A stretch of 64,000 nt of DNA from the NCBI RefSeq assembly GCF_964204645.1, contig NC_134030.1, forward strand, positions 20,589,110 to 20,653,109. Reading direction: 5' to 3'. The notes beneath the pieces were generated by a model. The model was not told the origin of the DNA. It worked only from the letters and a program-made list of their open reading frames with translations, and searched no databases. Within the stretch, counting starts at the first letter, position 1. Each line of letters starts with the position of its first letter. This document shows positions 46,701 through 57,581 of this stretch, piece by piece. The DNA is from Tubulanus polymorphus. Its lineage: Eukaryota; Nemertea; Palaeonemertea; Tubulaniformes; Tubulanidae. The position numbers were made by a program, and so were the translations under genes.

Positions 46701-47951
46701 CTTTATCGCGGAATAATGCTTTCCCAACAGGTCGTCAATCAGCCTGAATTCATCCGGGGCTCCTTTCGAGTCTGATCAAAAGTTTAATCAAAGTCATCTT
46801 AGCATTTTAAGGGAAATTTAAAATGATGAAAAATCATTGTTATGAATTGATTGATTTTGATTGATTTGAACACTTTATTTTTCAAATATAATTTACAGTA
46901 TAGTGTACAAAGCATAATATAAAATACAGTAAATTAGACCTGGAGGGGCCTGTAGAAACTAAGGAATAGTTTGTATAAAACAGGTCCCTCAAAAGCGAAA
47001 AGAAAAAAAAGAGAAATGCAATAAAGAAAATAAATTGTCTACACGTGATGGCGTTCTAAGGAATGCAGAAGCATCCTCGATGAGGGTTGGAGCAGGCAAA
47101 TTTTTTAGCCAAATTACCGTTTCTGATATTCCATTTTCTAGTTAACCATACACGATCGTGCCCGGGGGTTTGCTTCCATTTCGATTTTCAGTTTAAAAGC
47201 TCTAAAGGCAGTAAATCCAGTAAATCTGGCATTTTTAAAGAGAAATTGTACATCTTTCGGAAAAGCGTGGGACGCTCACGGGTGGGGTCTAAAATAAGTC
47301 ACTTTCCGCTTTGATACCTGGCCATCCAATCCGAACACATCAGGGAAGTAAAATCATGAACCATTTTCTTCTTCGAAATCTAATAAAAAGGACCGTCGAA
47401 TTCCCCGTACGAAGGGAGACTATACTCTTGAAAAAAAAGGACAAGCATGAATTCACAATGAGCGTGTATGGATGATTAATAATGTCCATGCGTCTCACCT
47501 GATACTTAAAACCGGTATATTTTGAAAGATTGCAAATAGACTAATGGTAGCCTTAGAGAAGTAACAAACAGTTTTAAAAAACTAACCATAAAGATACCAT
47601 TATAAGAACCAGAGTACAAATAGAAAAGGGAATCTTTCCAGCTAATCGAGGACTAAACATTGTAAATTGTATCTATTCTACATTTCCTAATTGACACAGC
47701 CCTATACAGCACAAAGCGGCCGCGGACAAACAATTTTTGATCGATCACAAAATCGTCACCCGATGCTTCGACCGTAGTACGAGGGTCAGGACTTTCCCTC
47801 GGCAACATATCTAGATCCCATGTTTTGGGAAGTATACCCATCTACGAGTGGTCTTATACTGAATCGGATCTCCCACACAGTTTTTGAGATGCTTACCCGC
47901 AAATAGCGAAGACAGGACGAGACAGAAGACTAAACCGATTGCCGCTGCCAT
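43721..47951 (-). CDS. Acetylcholine-binding-protein-like secreted Cys-loop ligand-binding domain
   Basis: Minus-strand exons 47897-47951, 46620-46771, 46015-46059, 45615-45724, 45126-45309 and 43721-43888 join in frame to 237 residues. A signal peptide (MAAAIGLVFCLVLSSLFA) is followed by only the extracellular domain of nicotinic-type receptors; the stop comes straight after the last beta strand, so it is soluble like AChBP. Landmarks: ARLIDDLL-type helix (DEFRLIDDLLGKHY), GWLDLEWNDFGLRWDP, WTPDIEMYN (loop A Tyr), KLGSWTYDG (loop B Trp) and ITYSCCPEPFPD (loop C vicinal cysteines). The loop C Tyr after the Cys pair is Phe. The first cysteine of the Cys loop is missing (RLISLFGGVDDKNIALC). AChBPs bind acetylcholine and modulate signalling in molluscs and some annelids. 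Two inverted satellite arrays lie around this gene. Confidence 0.85.
44010..44660 (-). repeat. 109-bp satellite array, minus orientation, in the last intron of the AChBP-like gene
   Basis: About six units with TGAAGCACTGAACACATGTG and CTAATGTCTGGTGTTTGTAG. Reverse complement of the array at 48.3-49.2 kb. Confidence 0.92.
45356..45478. mobile_element. Foldback MITE-like element, family B
   Basis: It shares ends (GACTATGGAACTGGCCCC) and interior (TTAAGTTGTTAGATTGGCT) with the copies at 11.7 and 21.8 kb. It lies in intron 4 of the AChBP-like gene. Confidence 0.7.
46360..46590. mobile_element. B-box-type MITE, internally shortened copy
   Basis: Left end GCGGATTCGAACTTGATGG and right end CAGGTTCGAATCCCTGCCGA match the ends of the 63.2-kb element; the interior is shorter and diverged. 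It lies in intron 2 of the AChBP-like gene, beside exon 2. Confidence 0.65.
46840..47040. mobile_element. Possible 3' end of a LINE-like element
   Basis: Repeated TTGATTTG words followed by TTTATTTTTCAAAT and a composition like a retroposon tail (minus orientation). Similar tails with TTCAATTCAA repeats and TTTATTTC start near 25712, 31390 and 53868. No coding part is present. Confidence 0.35.
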
Positions 47952-48314
47952 ATTCTAATTCGTCGCGCAGAAACAGCCCGTATTCAATGAGTTCATGAAT
48001 AACGTGTTGTATACTGGCAGCGGTAAATGTGTCAATCATACATAATTGCTTGACATTAAATACTTGATAGGTTTGCACCAATTATAAATATGTATTTGCA
48101 ATAAATGCTTATGTTGTTATTTCTGCCGCAAAAAGCTGATATTTGGTTATTCAAGACAAGTCATAGACCTGACACTCAGTTACGATACACCCAACCGACC
48201 GATCGACGGATTTGATGAACTGACGGACGGACGAACCGATAAAATGACCGATGGAATGACCCTCCTATACGGAATGACACCAACTCACGTATACAATCTC
48301 CGATATAGATGAAC

Positions 48315-49205
48315 AGGGGGACATTAGACATTTTATCAGCACACTTTCAAAAACTGATCGTCCACACTTCACATGTGTTCAGAACTTCACGTGAAACATT
48401 TTTAATCGAAAATGAACTACAAACACCAGACATTAAACATCTTATCAGCACACTTTCAAAAACTGATCGTCCTCACTTCGCTTGTGTTCAGAACTTCACA
48501 TGAGACATTTCTAATTGACAATGTACTACAAACACCAGACGTTAGACATTTTATCAGCACACTTCCAAAAACTGATCGTCCACACTTCACATGTGTTCAG
48601 TGCTTCACCTGAGACATTTCTATTTGAAAATGAACTACAAACACCATTTATTAGACATTTTATCAGCTCACTTTCAAAAACTGATCGTCCACACTTCACA
48701 TGTGTTCAGTGCTTCACCTGAGACATTTCTATTTGAAAATGAACTACAAACACCATTTATTAGACATTTTATCAGCTCACTTTCAAAAACTGATCGTCCA
48801 CACTTCACATGTGTTCAGTGCTTCACCTGAGATATTTCTAATTGAAAGTGAACTACAAACACCAGATATTAGACATTTTATCAGCACACTTTCAAAAACT
48901 GATCGTCCACACTTCACATGTGTTCAGTGCTTCACCTGAGACATTTCTATTTGAAAATGAACTACAAACACCATTTATTAGACGTTTTATCAGCTCACTT
49001 TCAAAAACTGATCGTCCACACTTCACATGTGTTCAGTGCTTCACCTGAGATATTTCTAATTGAAAGTGAACTACAAACACCAGATATTAGACATTTTATC
49101 AGCACACTTTCAAAAACTGATCGTCCACACTTCACATGTGTTCAGTGCTACATGTGAGACATTTACAATCAAAATGAACTACAAACACCAGATATTAGAC
49201 ATTTT
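48315..49205 (+). repeat. 109-bp satellite array, plus orientation, upstream of the AChBP-like gene
   Basis: About eight units with CACTTCACATGTGTTCAGTG and TTAGACATTTTATCAGC. The period is 103 bp in the first units and 109 bp later. Single diverged units also occur near 8115, 18030 and 61690-62130. Confidence 0.93.
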
Positions 49206-49310
49206 AACAACCAGGACCCACTTCCACAGTTACGAGTTAGAGTTAACATCGAGTTTAAATTAGTTCATTTTCGATGAGTTAACTCATGAGTCAAATCGGA
49301 ACTCGGAGCC
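49205..49310. mobile_element. Foldback MITE-like element, family A
   Basis: A diverged copy with GAGTTAGAGTTAAC and GAGTTAACTCATGAG, directly abutting the satellite array. Confidence 0.55.
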
Positions 49311-49450
49311 TGATTTGAAGAAAATGATCAGACACTCTTCATTCGTATTACAGCAGTAAACTTCTGGAGAGGGGATGACGTCGGACTCCTGTCTTGCTTC
49401 CTATAACGAATCTATAGACAACGACAGATAGAAATAGATTTCATACTTAC

Positions 49451-52036
49451 TGTGTAATTCGACTGTGATAGCTCGTTGCTGTAAGTCTCCAGTCAGTTCG
49501 ACCTCAGCCGTACACGTATAGATTCCGTTATCGGCTTCGGTCATATTCTTTATACTCAATCCTTTATTATCGATCTGATATCTGTCACCTGGTTCAAAAT
49601 AGTATATTCATATGAAAAACATGAACTAGACTTCACGTCAAATAGGATTCAGTCATGAGAATTTTTTTTGTACGTCGACCTACCCGGTCAGTAGCGCGGG
49701 GTTTTTGTAGAGAAGGTCACGCCGAACAACCCATGAACCACCCATAATTCGAAAAGGCCCGCATTTGGACAACGAATTTCAAAGAAAATCGGATAAAATC
49801 TTTGGCCCGTCCTATAAACTCCAAGACTATTAGGCCTACAGCCGCTTAACAGGACTAGCCACAGGGAGCCTCGAAGAACGAGCGTTATGCCGTCAGATTT
49901 TGATGCTTAACTTTTGAGCGTTGTTTCAAAAATGACCCTACACTGAAAAGCCCTGCATTTCAAGGAAAATGAAGTGCTTTTAAATCAGTCGTTAATCAAC
50001 GAAACGACATGATCAGACAATCGGGACCGAGCAATCAGATGATACCGCCAGCGGATAGACTTACCGATAATAATTGGTCGTCTGGGACTGTTCTCATTTT
50101 TACGGTAAGACCACATGACCTGCGGAGCCGGCGAACCGCTCACGACGCACCTGATCAACCCGTCCTGGTTAATAGCCGGACGCTGTTCCCTCGGGCAATC
50201 ATCCCACGTTATTTTCTCTGCAATAAATATCAGAATCAAATTTAAGGTACAGACAATAGTCAGTCAAGTCTACTGATGTGAACCTATCAACTATAGGTTG
50301 TTGAAATATGAATATAATCGAAGACGCCTAGAACAAAGTTAAATGTACAAATTTAACTCGTCGGAAGTCACACGTTTTATTTAAACACTATTTCGGATCC
50401 ATTGAATTTTCAGCGAGTTCGAATAGTAAGTAAATGCAAAACTAGGAGGGTAGTTTAATAAGAGGTGTCGTACTAAATTCGTAAAGAGAATAAGTCACAA
50501 ATATGCCGTCTAAACCTGGGTGTCAAATCAGCGTAACATAAAGACAAAATAGTACTTTAGTCAACTTGACATACGAGATTTCGCTACTAGTGCATAGAAG
50601 ATTCAGCGGGCAAACTAATTAAAATCTAGTTAACTGTGATTGGATACTGAATTGATATATTAAAACCTTACTATAGATGAATAACTCTTTTTGAGCCTCG
50701 GTCGTGACGCCGCCGAGTAACGAGCGACACTTATACGTGCCGCCATCGTCCATCGTGACCGGGTAAAATATCAGTTTCAGAACGGTCAGCTGTCCCGCAT
50801 TCTGCTCTACCTTCCTGTGAGTGTCAGAAGAAAAACGGAGAAAATTTTATTAGTTCAGGTCGCGCGCTCGACTGTCGGAAGCCAGGTCGTGGGTTCGAAT
50901 CCCGTATATTATTCTAGTGTCCTCGGGCAAGACACTTATCCTCATCGCCTCTCTCCACCCAGGACTACTGTCTGTCACACCTGCTAAACTAATCTCAGAT
51001 AGAAGACGTAGTCAGATCCACGGACAGTATGCAAATTATGCAGATTAGGCAAAAAAAATCTCGGACCAACTGAAACGGTCATGTAATGAAATAAAGGTAC
51101 CACAGGATCAATATTATTAATGCTCACTAAAATGTGCGGTAAAGTTCAACGTACAGTCTATCGGTGCTGGTGATCTGTTGGGAGTCGGGGTCGAACCAGG
51201 CGAGTTGAGGATCGGTGCCCGAGTCGACGTTCAACGCTTTACAAGTGAACGCGAACGATTCGTTTACCCGTCGCACGATGACACCAGACGGCAAAATCTG
51301 CAGCTTTAAACAATCTGAAATAATAATCATCGATTAGACGAGAAGATACACAATATCCGTGTATGATGAGGACGAGAGAAATCCCACAATAACAAAGCCA
51401 AAATTGAAAGATTTTATATCAGAATGCCTGATTGTATTTGAGGAGCGACGTTTCGGCTAACAACTGTTAGCCATCATCAGGCGTACAGAAAGTACGCCTG
51501 TACTTAGACTATCAGTACGCCTGATCTTTTCAATCTTGGCTTTGTTATTGTGGGATTTCTCTCGTAATAATCATCGAATAATCACCCAAAGTAAAAAACG
51601 GAAAATTAAGGATTTTGTTGAAACCAGTTCCGCGGTGTGGGCGGGGTTAGAACAACAGGTTCATAGTAATATATTTGCCTATGACCCCACCGTGGCTCGT
51701 CAAGACTGATTATAGCGACGATTTTCGCCCGTCCCGGCCAAATTCAGCAAACATTACTAGCAGAAAATCAGTTTGATACCAACACGATGTTACGAAAAAC
51801 CCGTTAAAACGATGGCAGCTTTCGGTCGTTGGTCTCATTTCCTTCTAGTAAATCGGCGCGGTAAATACGATTGCTGATTGAGTGGGTCACCTTCATCGGT
51901 CATTACGCATGCGTCGATTTCGTCGATTCCCGCTCAATGTCTACAGCGAGAGCCTCAAAGAGTTTCTGGGATGCTTACCCACAAAAGACGAAGACAGCAC
52001 GAGACAGACGACTAAACCAAATATTGTCACAGCCAT
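49451..52036 (-). CDS. Secreted two-Ig-domain protein (hemolin/fasciclin-like), 3' end unresolved
   Basis: Minus-strand exons 51979-52036, 51155-51314, 50672-50814, 50065-50217 and 49451-49588 join in frame through 217 residues. The signal peptide MAVTIFGLVVCLVLSSSFV is close to that of the AChBP-like gene. Ig 1: ESFAFTC, LAWFDP, DDGGTYKC. Ig 2: GLIRCVVSGSPAPQVMW, DNGIYTCTAEV, ending ITVELH. Each Ig domain spans two exons. The model ends in phase 1 at 49451 with no clear terminal exon. A short option is a block read after an AG near 49410 (encoding about 17 residues then a stop). The other is splicing onto the AChBP body, whose exon 2 (46771) starts in the same phase. Such Ig proteins mediate adhesion or humoral defence; the role here is unknown. 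Confidence 0.72.
50860..50980 (+). mobile_element. tRNA-like SINE, short copy
   Basis: It has a tRNA-like B-box word (GGGTTCGAATCCC) followed by GACACTTATCCTCATCGCC, the same domain as in the SINEs at 5.5 and 15.4 kb. It lies in intron 2 of the Ig gene. Confidence 0.6.
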
Positions 52037-52178
52037 ATTTTCCATCGTTACAGAAACAACTCGTCATCGGTTGACGATAGACAAATTGTACACAGGCATC
52101 GGTAAATATCATCATCATTATACGTAATTACTTGGCATGATTACTGGATAACGTAATCAGCAATCGTGTATATCGACC

Positions 52179-52179
<1 letters not shown>

Positions 52180-52230
<51 letters not shown>
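52180..52230. repeat. (TA)n microsatellite
   Basis: About 24 TA units upstream of the Ig gene start. Confidence 0.95.
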
Positions 52231-52234
<4 letters not shown>

Positions 52235-52239
52235 GCTAT

Positions 52240-54285
52240 TTCTATTTCGCAATTACTTCACAACGATAATTCGACAGAAATGAAATACCATGGAATAGAA
52301 TTATTGGGAAGTAGAATATATCATTGTCTGTACCAACTCCCTTAGCACCAAGAGAGTATATATAATTCGGCTGAAATATATTCCGTAGAGTAGAATTATT
52401 TGCTTTGGGTAGCAGAATATATCATTGTTTATACCGACTCCCTTAGATGATTTGTACCGCAATCCCATACGATCTACTTTCCGTGTCCGAACAACCCTTG
52501 AAAACAAATCTGGCGACTCGTGTACCCGGTATTAATCTAACTTCCCTTCATATGTTGCTATCGTGGTAAGGTTAATGTTGGCCATGGTAAGGTAAGGTAA
52601 CGCTTATTGGATATTTTCAACCCTCGGGCTATCATAAAATCAAAATGGTATATCATTGGAATGTTGAAAAGTACCAGTTCACCGGTTCAGTTTCGAGGAG
52701 GATTGTATTGTATTTTGTATTTGTAATCTCATAAAGAACAGTGGTAACAAATATAGTAACACATAATATGAGCAGAGATAATAATGAGATTGCCGGGGAC
52801 CGGAAGAATCCGGAGATTGCCGAGTCGGGTCCCTGTCAATGACAAATAAAGGAAAACTGTTAATAAGATTAAAACCCACTATCTACAGATTAAAAGAATT
52901 TAAAAACAAGAATTTATTTATTCAATCTAAAATATATATAAGACACGACGTTTCGATCTCACCCTAGAGATCATCGTCAGGTGTCTAGGTTGAGATCGAA
53001 ACGTCGTGTATTCTATATATTTTAGATTGAATAAATGAATTCTTGTTTTTAAATTCTTTCAATCTGTAGATAGTGGGTTTTTAATCTTATTATCCGTTCA
53101 CCACGTTTGAGTGTGGTTATCGTCCTAAAGGAAAACTGTATTTTGGCGAACGTATAAAGCAGTACATTGACGAAAACCAGCGATGATACACATTATGTTT
53201 TTGCCGCAGGAAAACAGCTGCATCAAGAGTATCAGCTTACAAGCGAATAGAGTTTGAAAAGCCTCTTTGCGGAACAATACCATTCGTTATGAATCGATTC
53301 CGTGTAGAAAACATCTATACGGCTACGAAAGAAGTATGACGTAAGTTTCAACTGGGTATCCTTATCTGAAAATAACTGAGACGAAGGTTTACCCTAAGCA
53401 AATCCGTTTTTAAGGCCTAAACAATTCTATAAGTTCTATTTATAACCTACTACTGAACCCTCATTCTTGTTTTTGAATGAGACGACCGGCACTGATATGT
53501 GTCCTGCCTGAATAGCATTGTTTCATTAGGATTTGTACGCACAACCTCTCGATTGTGAGTCGAACACCTTATCCAACAAGCCACTACACAGTACAATATT
53601 ATTGGGACCCGTTGACCGAAAAAAAAACGAGCGAAATATAAATATTGAAAGTTTATATTTGCTGCACAAAACAGACAAACTTGGCGAAAAACAGAAAATC
53701 GGATTGGCGGCAGCTCTCAACATATCAATCTTCATATTTAACGATAAGATACGAAATGGTCATTTACAAATTCCGAATATCTCTTCAAGGCGAATCCAAA
53801 ATGGTGTTTCATATCTCTTAACACGTGTCAGAACCTTCAAATCTAGAAGGAACTAGGTTTTAGGTATATTTTATTTATTTCGCTCTAACCAAACATTGGT
53901 ATATAGAGGTAACAAGAATTTGTACAATAAAATGTATAATTAACAAAACTTAAAAACAAGAAAACAGAGATACACAGAGAATAGAATAATGAAAGAGATT
54001 ACAGATATGTATACGTGAATTTTACTTAAGTAGCTTGAGACCAGCATTTACAAATCCAGCGAGTTTAACTAACGATTTTTCAATCGCGACGTTTATTTCT
54101 GCATGACAAGATTAAAAGAAAAATTAAAAGAACTTGAAGAAAAATCGGATTAGACAGTTGTGGCTTTCATCTTGTTGTTTACCAACTGCGGGTTTCAAAC
54201 GCAGTTCAGAAACTCATTGTGTCTGCGTCAGCTCTTGTCGAAATGTTTTGAATGTTTATAACTGAAAAGCGCGGCAACATCGAAA
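52240..54285. other. Intergenic region, repeats only
   Basis: It contains the foldback element at 52870-53130, a possible retroposon tail near 53868-54010 and a tRNA-like fragment near 53527-53580. No supported gene. Confidence 0.6.
52870..53130. mobile_element. Foldback element with hairpin motif, second copy
   Basis: Same plan as 26635-26885: arms starting ACCCACTATCTACAGATT, two inward-facing hairpin motifs separated by a short spacer, then the CACCACGTTTGAGTGTGG tail. Confidence 0.8.
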
Positions 54286-56671
54286 ATGGCGAACGCTTAC
54301 AATAGATTCGAATACATTTTACTTATCGTACTCTGTCTCATCTCCCATACCACTGGAACATGGTTTCAAAAAATCACCAATCAACAACCGCCCGAATGCC
54401 CGATCGGCGACCAGAAATCGAACGATGCAAAGTCTTCGCACAGCCTGACGAAACGCGTAATCGGTAACGAAGAAGTGCGCAGTGTTTTGGAATGTGGAGC
54501 CGTTTGTTTAAACGAGCACAAATGTTCGCTGATGTCCATCGACAGTGAAAGTCATTGCCGGGTGTATGACGCCACCAATAACGAACTGTGTAGCCTGCCC
54601 AGTGGTCAACGCGTATACTACAAGGTAACGGCGAAATATTTTCATTTCTATCGGTCGTATCTATCACTTTTAGAGCATGATATTTCTTGACCATCGACTG
54701 AATTTTACAAAAATTATGGCCGAATTGTATTTTGTAAATGCCTAATGATGATGTGTACGACTAACTGACATCGCTGTTTAGTGTTTATTATCATCAGTTA
54801 ACCATTCGAACGCACAGTGTAAACTAGCGAAATCCTCGCGGAAACTAGACGTGTTTTCATCCCAGAGCATCAGATTCGTTGATTCATTGAATTAGAAAGT
54901 AGAAGCATTTTAGAATGTATAGATATTATGAGCTCACCGTGGATAGATTTGATCTGTTGGGAACTTGGATAACCTGTGCCCGGAGAGACTGGATTCACCT
55001 GCTTAAGGTGAAGACGTGTTAGGTCTACCGGTGAAAGTAGGGAGATACAAATATGTATTACAATTGTATTTTGTTTTTCTCTTCCAATTGACGCGTTGTT
55101 GATACAGAAATGTATTGAATGTTCGAAGATACCTGAAATATGTTTTCGACTTCACTTGTGGACAACGTTTCGTGTTTTCAACTATTATCTGAGCTTGGGT
55201 CGCCGCACGGTGGCGTTGTCCGTTTGTCCGGCCCCAAGGTTCACAATTGGTTTTGGAATAAGTTGTTTTTTTTTAAATTTCCTACTGCATATAATACGCA
55301 AACCTGTTCGCCCTTGTATCTGATCACTCGTTTACAAGTTAATCGTTGGGGAATGGTAGAATCATGGTCGTTTTTCTTTAAGTTGTATAAATAAATTTGG
55401 TTTTGTGTTTTTTAAATTTTTCAAACACCCTCAACCCGCTAAGCGCCACGCAGGGCATTATAAGCAAGTTCGATGTTTCTTCTTCCCAATGGGATAGAAA
55501 CCAGAGAAACTCTGTCGCCACCAGGGTTCGAACCCTGGATTGATGAGACCAGTGACCGGCGGCTTAAACCACTCGGCCACTGCGCCTCTCAAATTGGTTT
55601 TCTTTTCATAACCAGTCTAGAGGATAACGTTTCTTTTTCTCGAAGGAACTTGCCTTACGTAGCAGAGCTATGAAGTAACTAAAACAAAACAATTTCGTCG
55701 GGCGTGAAAGTGCATATCTTTATTTACGAAACGTGGCGACGAATGCACGTCGAAGGTCAAACCCTTTGGGAAAGATGCTAACGAGCTAATGCGTGAATGG
55801 CCCCTCTTATTCATTCAACGAGCTAATTTTGAATCGGGATTCGTCGGATTATTCGTTTCAGATATCAAATCAGGACGGACAGGCCACGAAAACTGAACCC
55901 GGTAAGAACCCCAGACATATTCACTAACTATTTAATTAACATCAATCTAATTCATCTCTCTTTCTACTGCACACACATCGTTAAACACTTTTTCCGAATA
56001 AAATTTCAGCCAAACCACAGTCAAGTAGATACCGATACTTTTTCGATTTTGAAAACGTGGACGTCGACCGTGGACTCGTGTTCGGCGAGGGAGCCAATAT
56101 GACGACGCATGACGATAACACGGTGAAACTTAAGACAAGCAAAGGAGTCGATAACGGAAGAGCTTTAGGATCATGGAACGGAAAGTCGCCATTTCTGCAC
56201 TTCGGTAACCTAAGGGGTGACATTGCTCAGAAGAACTACTCGATCTCGTTCCTATATCGTGGTCGCGGATACGTTACTGTGTACACAAGACTCTCTGGAC
56301 AGCATCGAATAGGGAAATTCGCACACATGAGTCGCGGTATCGTCTATTTTGCACCGTATAGCAGGTCACAGGAGAACGGTTACTGCGTAGGTCCGGCGCC
56401 GCTAAAAATCTCACATAAAATATACAAAATAAACAAAAGGAGTTTGAAGGGTAAGAACTGGGTTTTCGTGCGATGTACAAACGGGATTATGTACCTTGAT
56501 GGTGTAAAAGTGAAATTCGTCCGCAACGCAGGGGCGTTTTCGCCAGTTTCCTTTAGTTCTGCGAGTCCTGTTACTCCTAAAGAAGTCGTTGGGATTGTCA
56601 ATGAAACTCAATACACCGTTGCGACTCGTGATGCGCTCATCGATAATTTTACAATAGAAGTTTGGAATTAA
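54286..56671 (+). CDS. Secreted PAN/apple-like plus LamG-like protein
   Basis: Exons 54286-54624, 55862-55901 and 56010-56671 join in frame (phases 0 and 1) to 346 residues. Exon 1 holds a signal peptide (hydrophobic about 9-24) and a Cys-rich PAN-like domain (ECGAVCLNEHKC, HCRVYD, ELCSLPSGQRVYYK). Exon 2 is a short linker. Exon 3 is a beta-rich concanavalin/laminin-G-like domain (RYFFDFENVDV, NYSISFLYRG, FVRCTNGIMYLDG, ALIDNFTIEVWN). Such combinations bind proteins or carbohydrates outside the cell; no enzyme motif is seen. The domain names are based on pattern, not search, and the LamG assignment is the weaker one. A paralogue lies directly downstream. Confidence 0.75.
55415..55592 (-). mobile_element. 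tRNA-related SINE with intact head
   Basis: The minus strand starts with a tRNA-like GCGCAGTGGCCGAGTGG and B box GGTTCGAACCC. It continues into the same 3' part (ends CGGGTTGAGGGTGTTTG) as the truncated copy at 19.4 kb. It lies in intron 1 of the PAN/LamG gene. The cloverleaf is not complete, so it is not called a tRNA gene. Confidence 0.7.
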
Positions 56672-56789
56672 GGGATTCACCAGTGGGTAAATCTACTCGA
56701 CACTGCAAGGGATAAAAGTTTCTACGGATCTGTCGTCAGAATATTTTGAATATTCATAACTCGATAACGGCAACATAAGGAATCGTGAC

Positions 56790-57103
56790 GAACGCGTACA
56801 ACCTACCTATTTTAATATATTTTAGTTATCGATTGAGACCCGGTTTCAGAAATTCACTCGACTGCCCGAATATCAGATCGATCACAAATGGGACGTTGGC
56901 AATTCTTTACAGGACTGGACGAAGAACGAAATAAGCAACAAAGAAGGCGTTCGAGAATGTGAAGCTGTTTGTATAAATGAAACGAAATGTCCGCTTATAT
57001 CAACCGACAATGAACGCCTTTGTCATCTGTATGACGTCACCATCAACGAATCATGTAGCCTGCCTAGCGATCAACACGTGTACTACAAGTTAACAACGTG
57101 ACT
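56790..57103 (+). pseudogene. Decayed first exon of the second PAN/LamG copy
   Basis: It aligns with the first exon at 54286-54624: ECEAVCINETKC, LCHLYD, ESCSLPSDQHVYYK. The start codon is GTG instead of ATG. The signal-peptide part has a deletion that breaks the frame. The donor after YYK is TT instead of GT. The PAN part itself is still open, so it could only be used as a terminal exon from an upstream start. Confidence 0.75.
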
Positions 57104-57581
57104 CGATTGTTATACATTTTTGAGTTAGAATTTCTTTCGAATGTTATGTTCTGATCGTCTTTAAAAAACATAAATGGGCATCTTAAACCTATTGATTCAA
57201 TTTCTTATCCATCAGAACTAGTTCGGTAGCCGTCAATTGCTAGTGACCAGTGCTTTAACCACTTTAACATTTTAGAACCAATGCCTTAGACTGGTTTTAA
57301 ATGGGAGCATTGGCTGCGTGCAACTGGACCTTGTTAATGACAGTAAAGTGGATATATCTGCTAGATTGAACCAATCCCCTCATCAAGAAACCAATGTACC
57401 TTTAAAAAAATCCGTGTTTTCAGATCATAGAGTCAGAGAAATTGCCTAATCCATTTCAACTGATCCAACCGTGGCTTCGTTATTGTGTGATGTCTCTCGT
57501 TATCATCATACACGGATATTGTGTATCTTCTCGTCTAATGATTTGTGAATGTATCCTGATCTGTTGAAATATCCATTTCAG

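Noticed and set aside
47653-47841. 62-codon minus-strand frame in the AChBP intron 1
   Set aside because: Protein-like composition, but the splice sites do not fit the phase-1 intron, and the AChBP model is complete without it.
48309-49263. Overlapping frames with HTSHVFSASPET
   Set aside because: The 109-bp satellite is not a multiple of three, and each frame stops within about two units; same for 44002-44523 on the other strand.
55500-55590. tRNA gene (Ser/Leu-like)
   Set aside because: Head and B box are present, but the acceptor stem does not close and the sequence continues into a SINE body shared with 19.4 kb.
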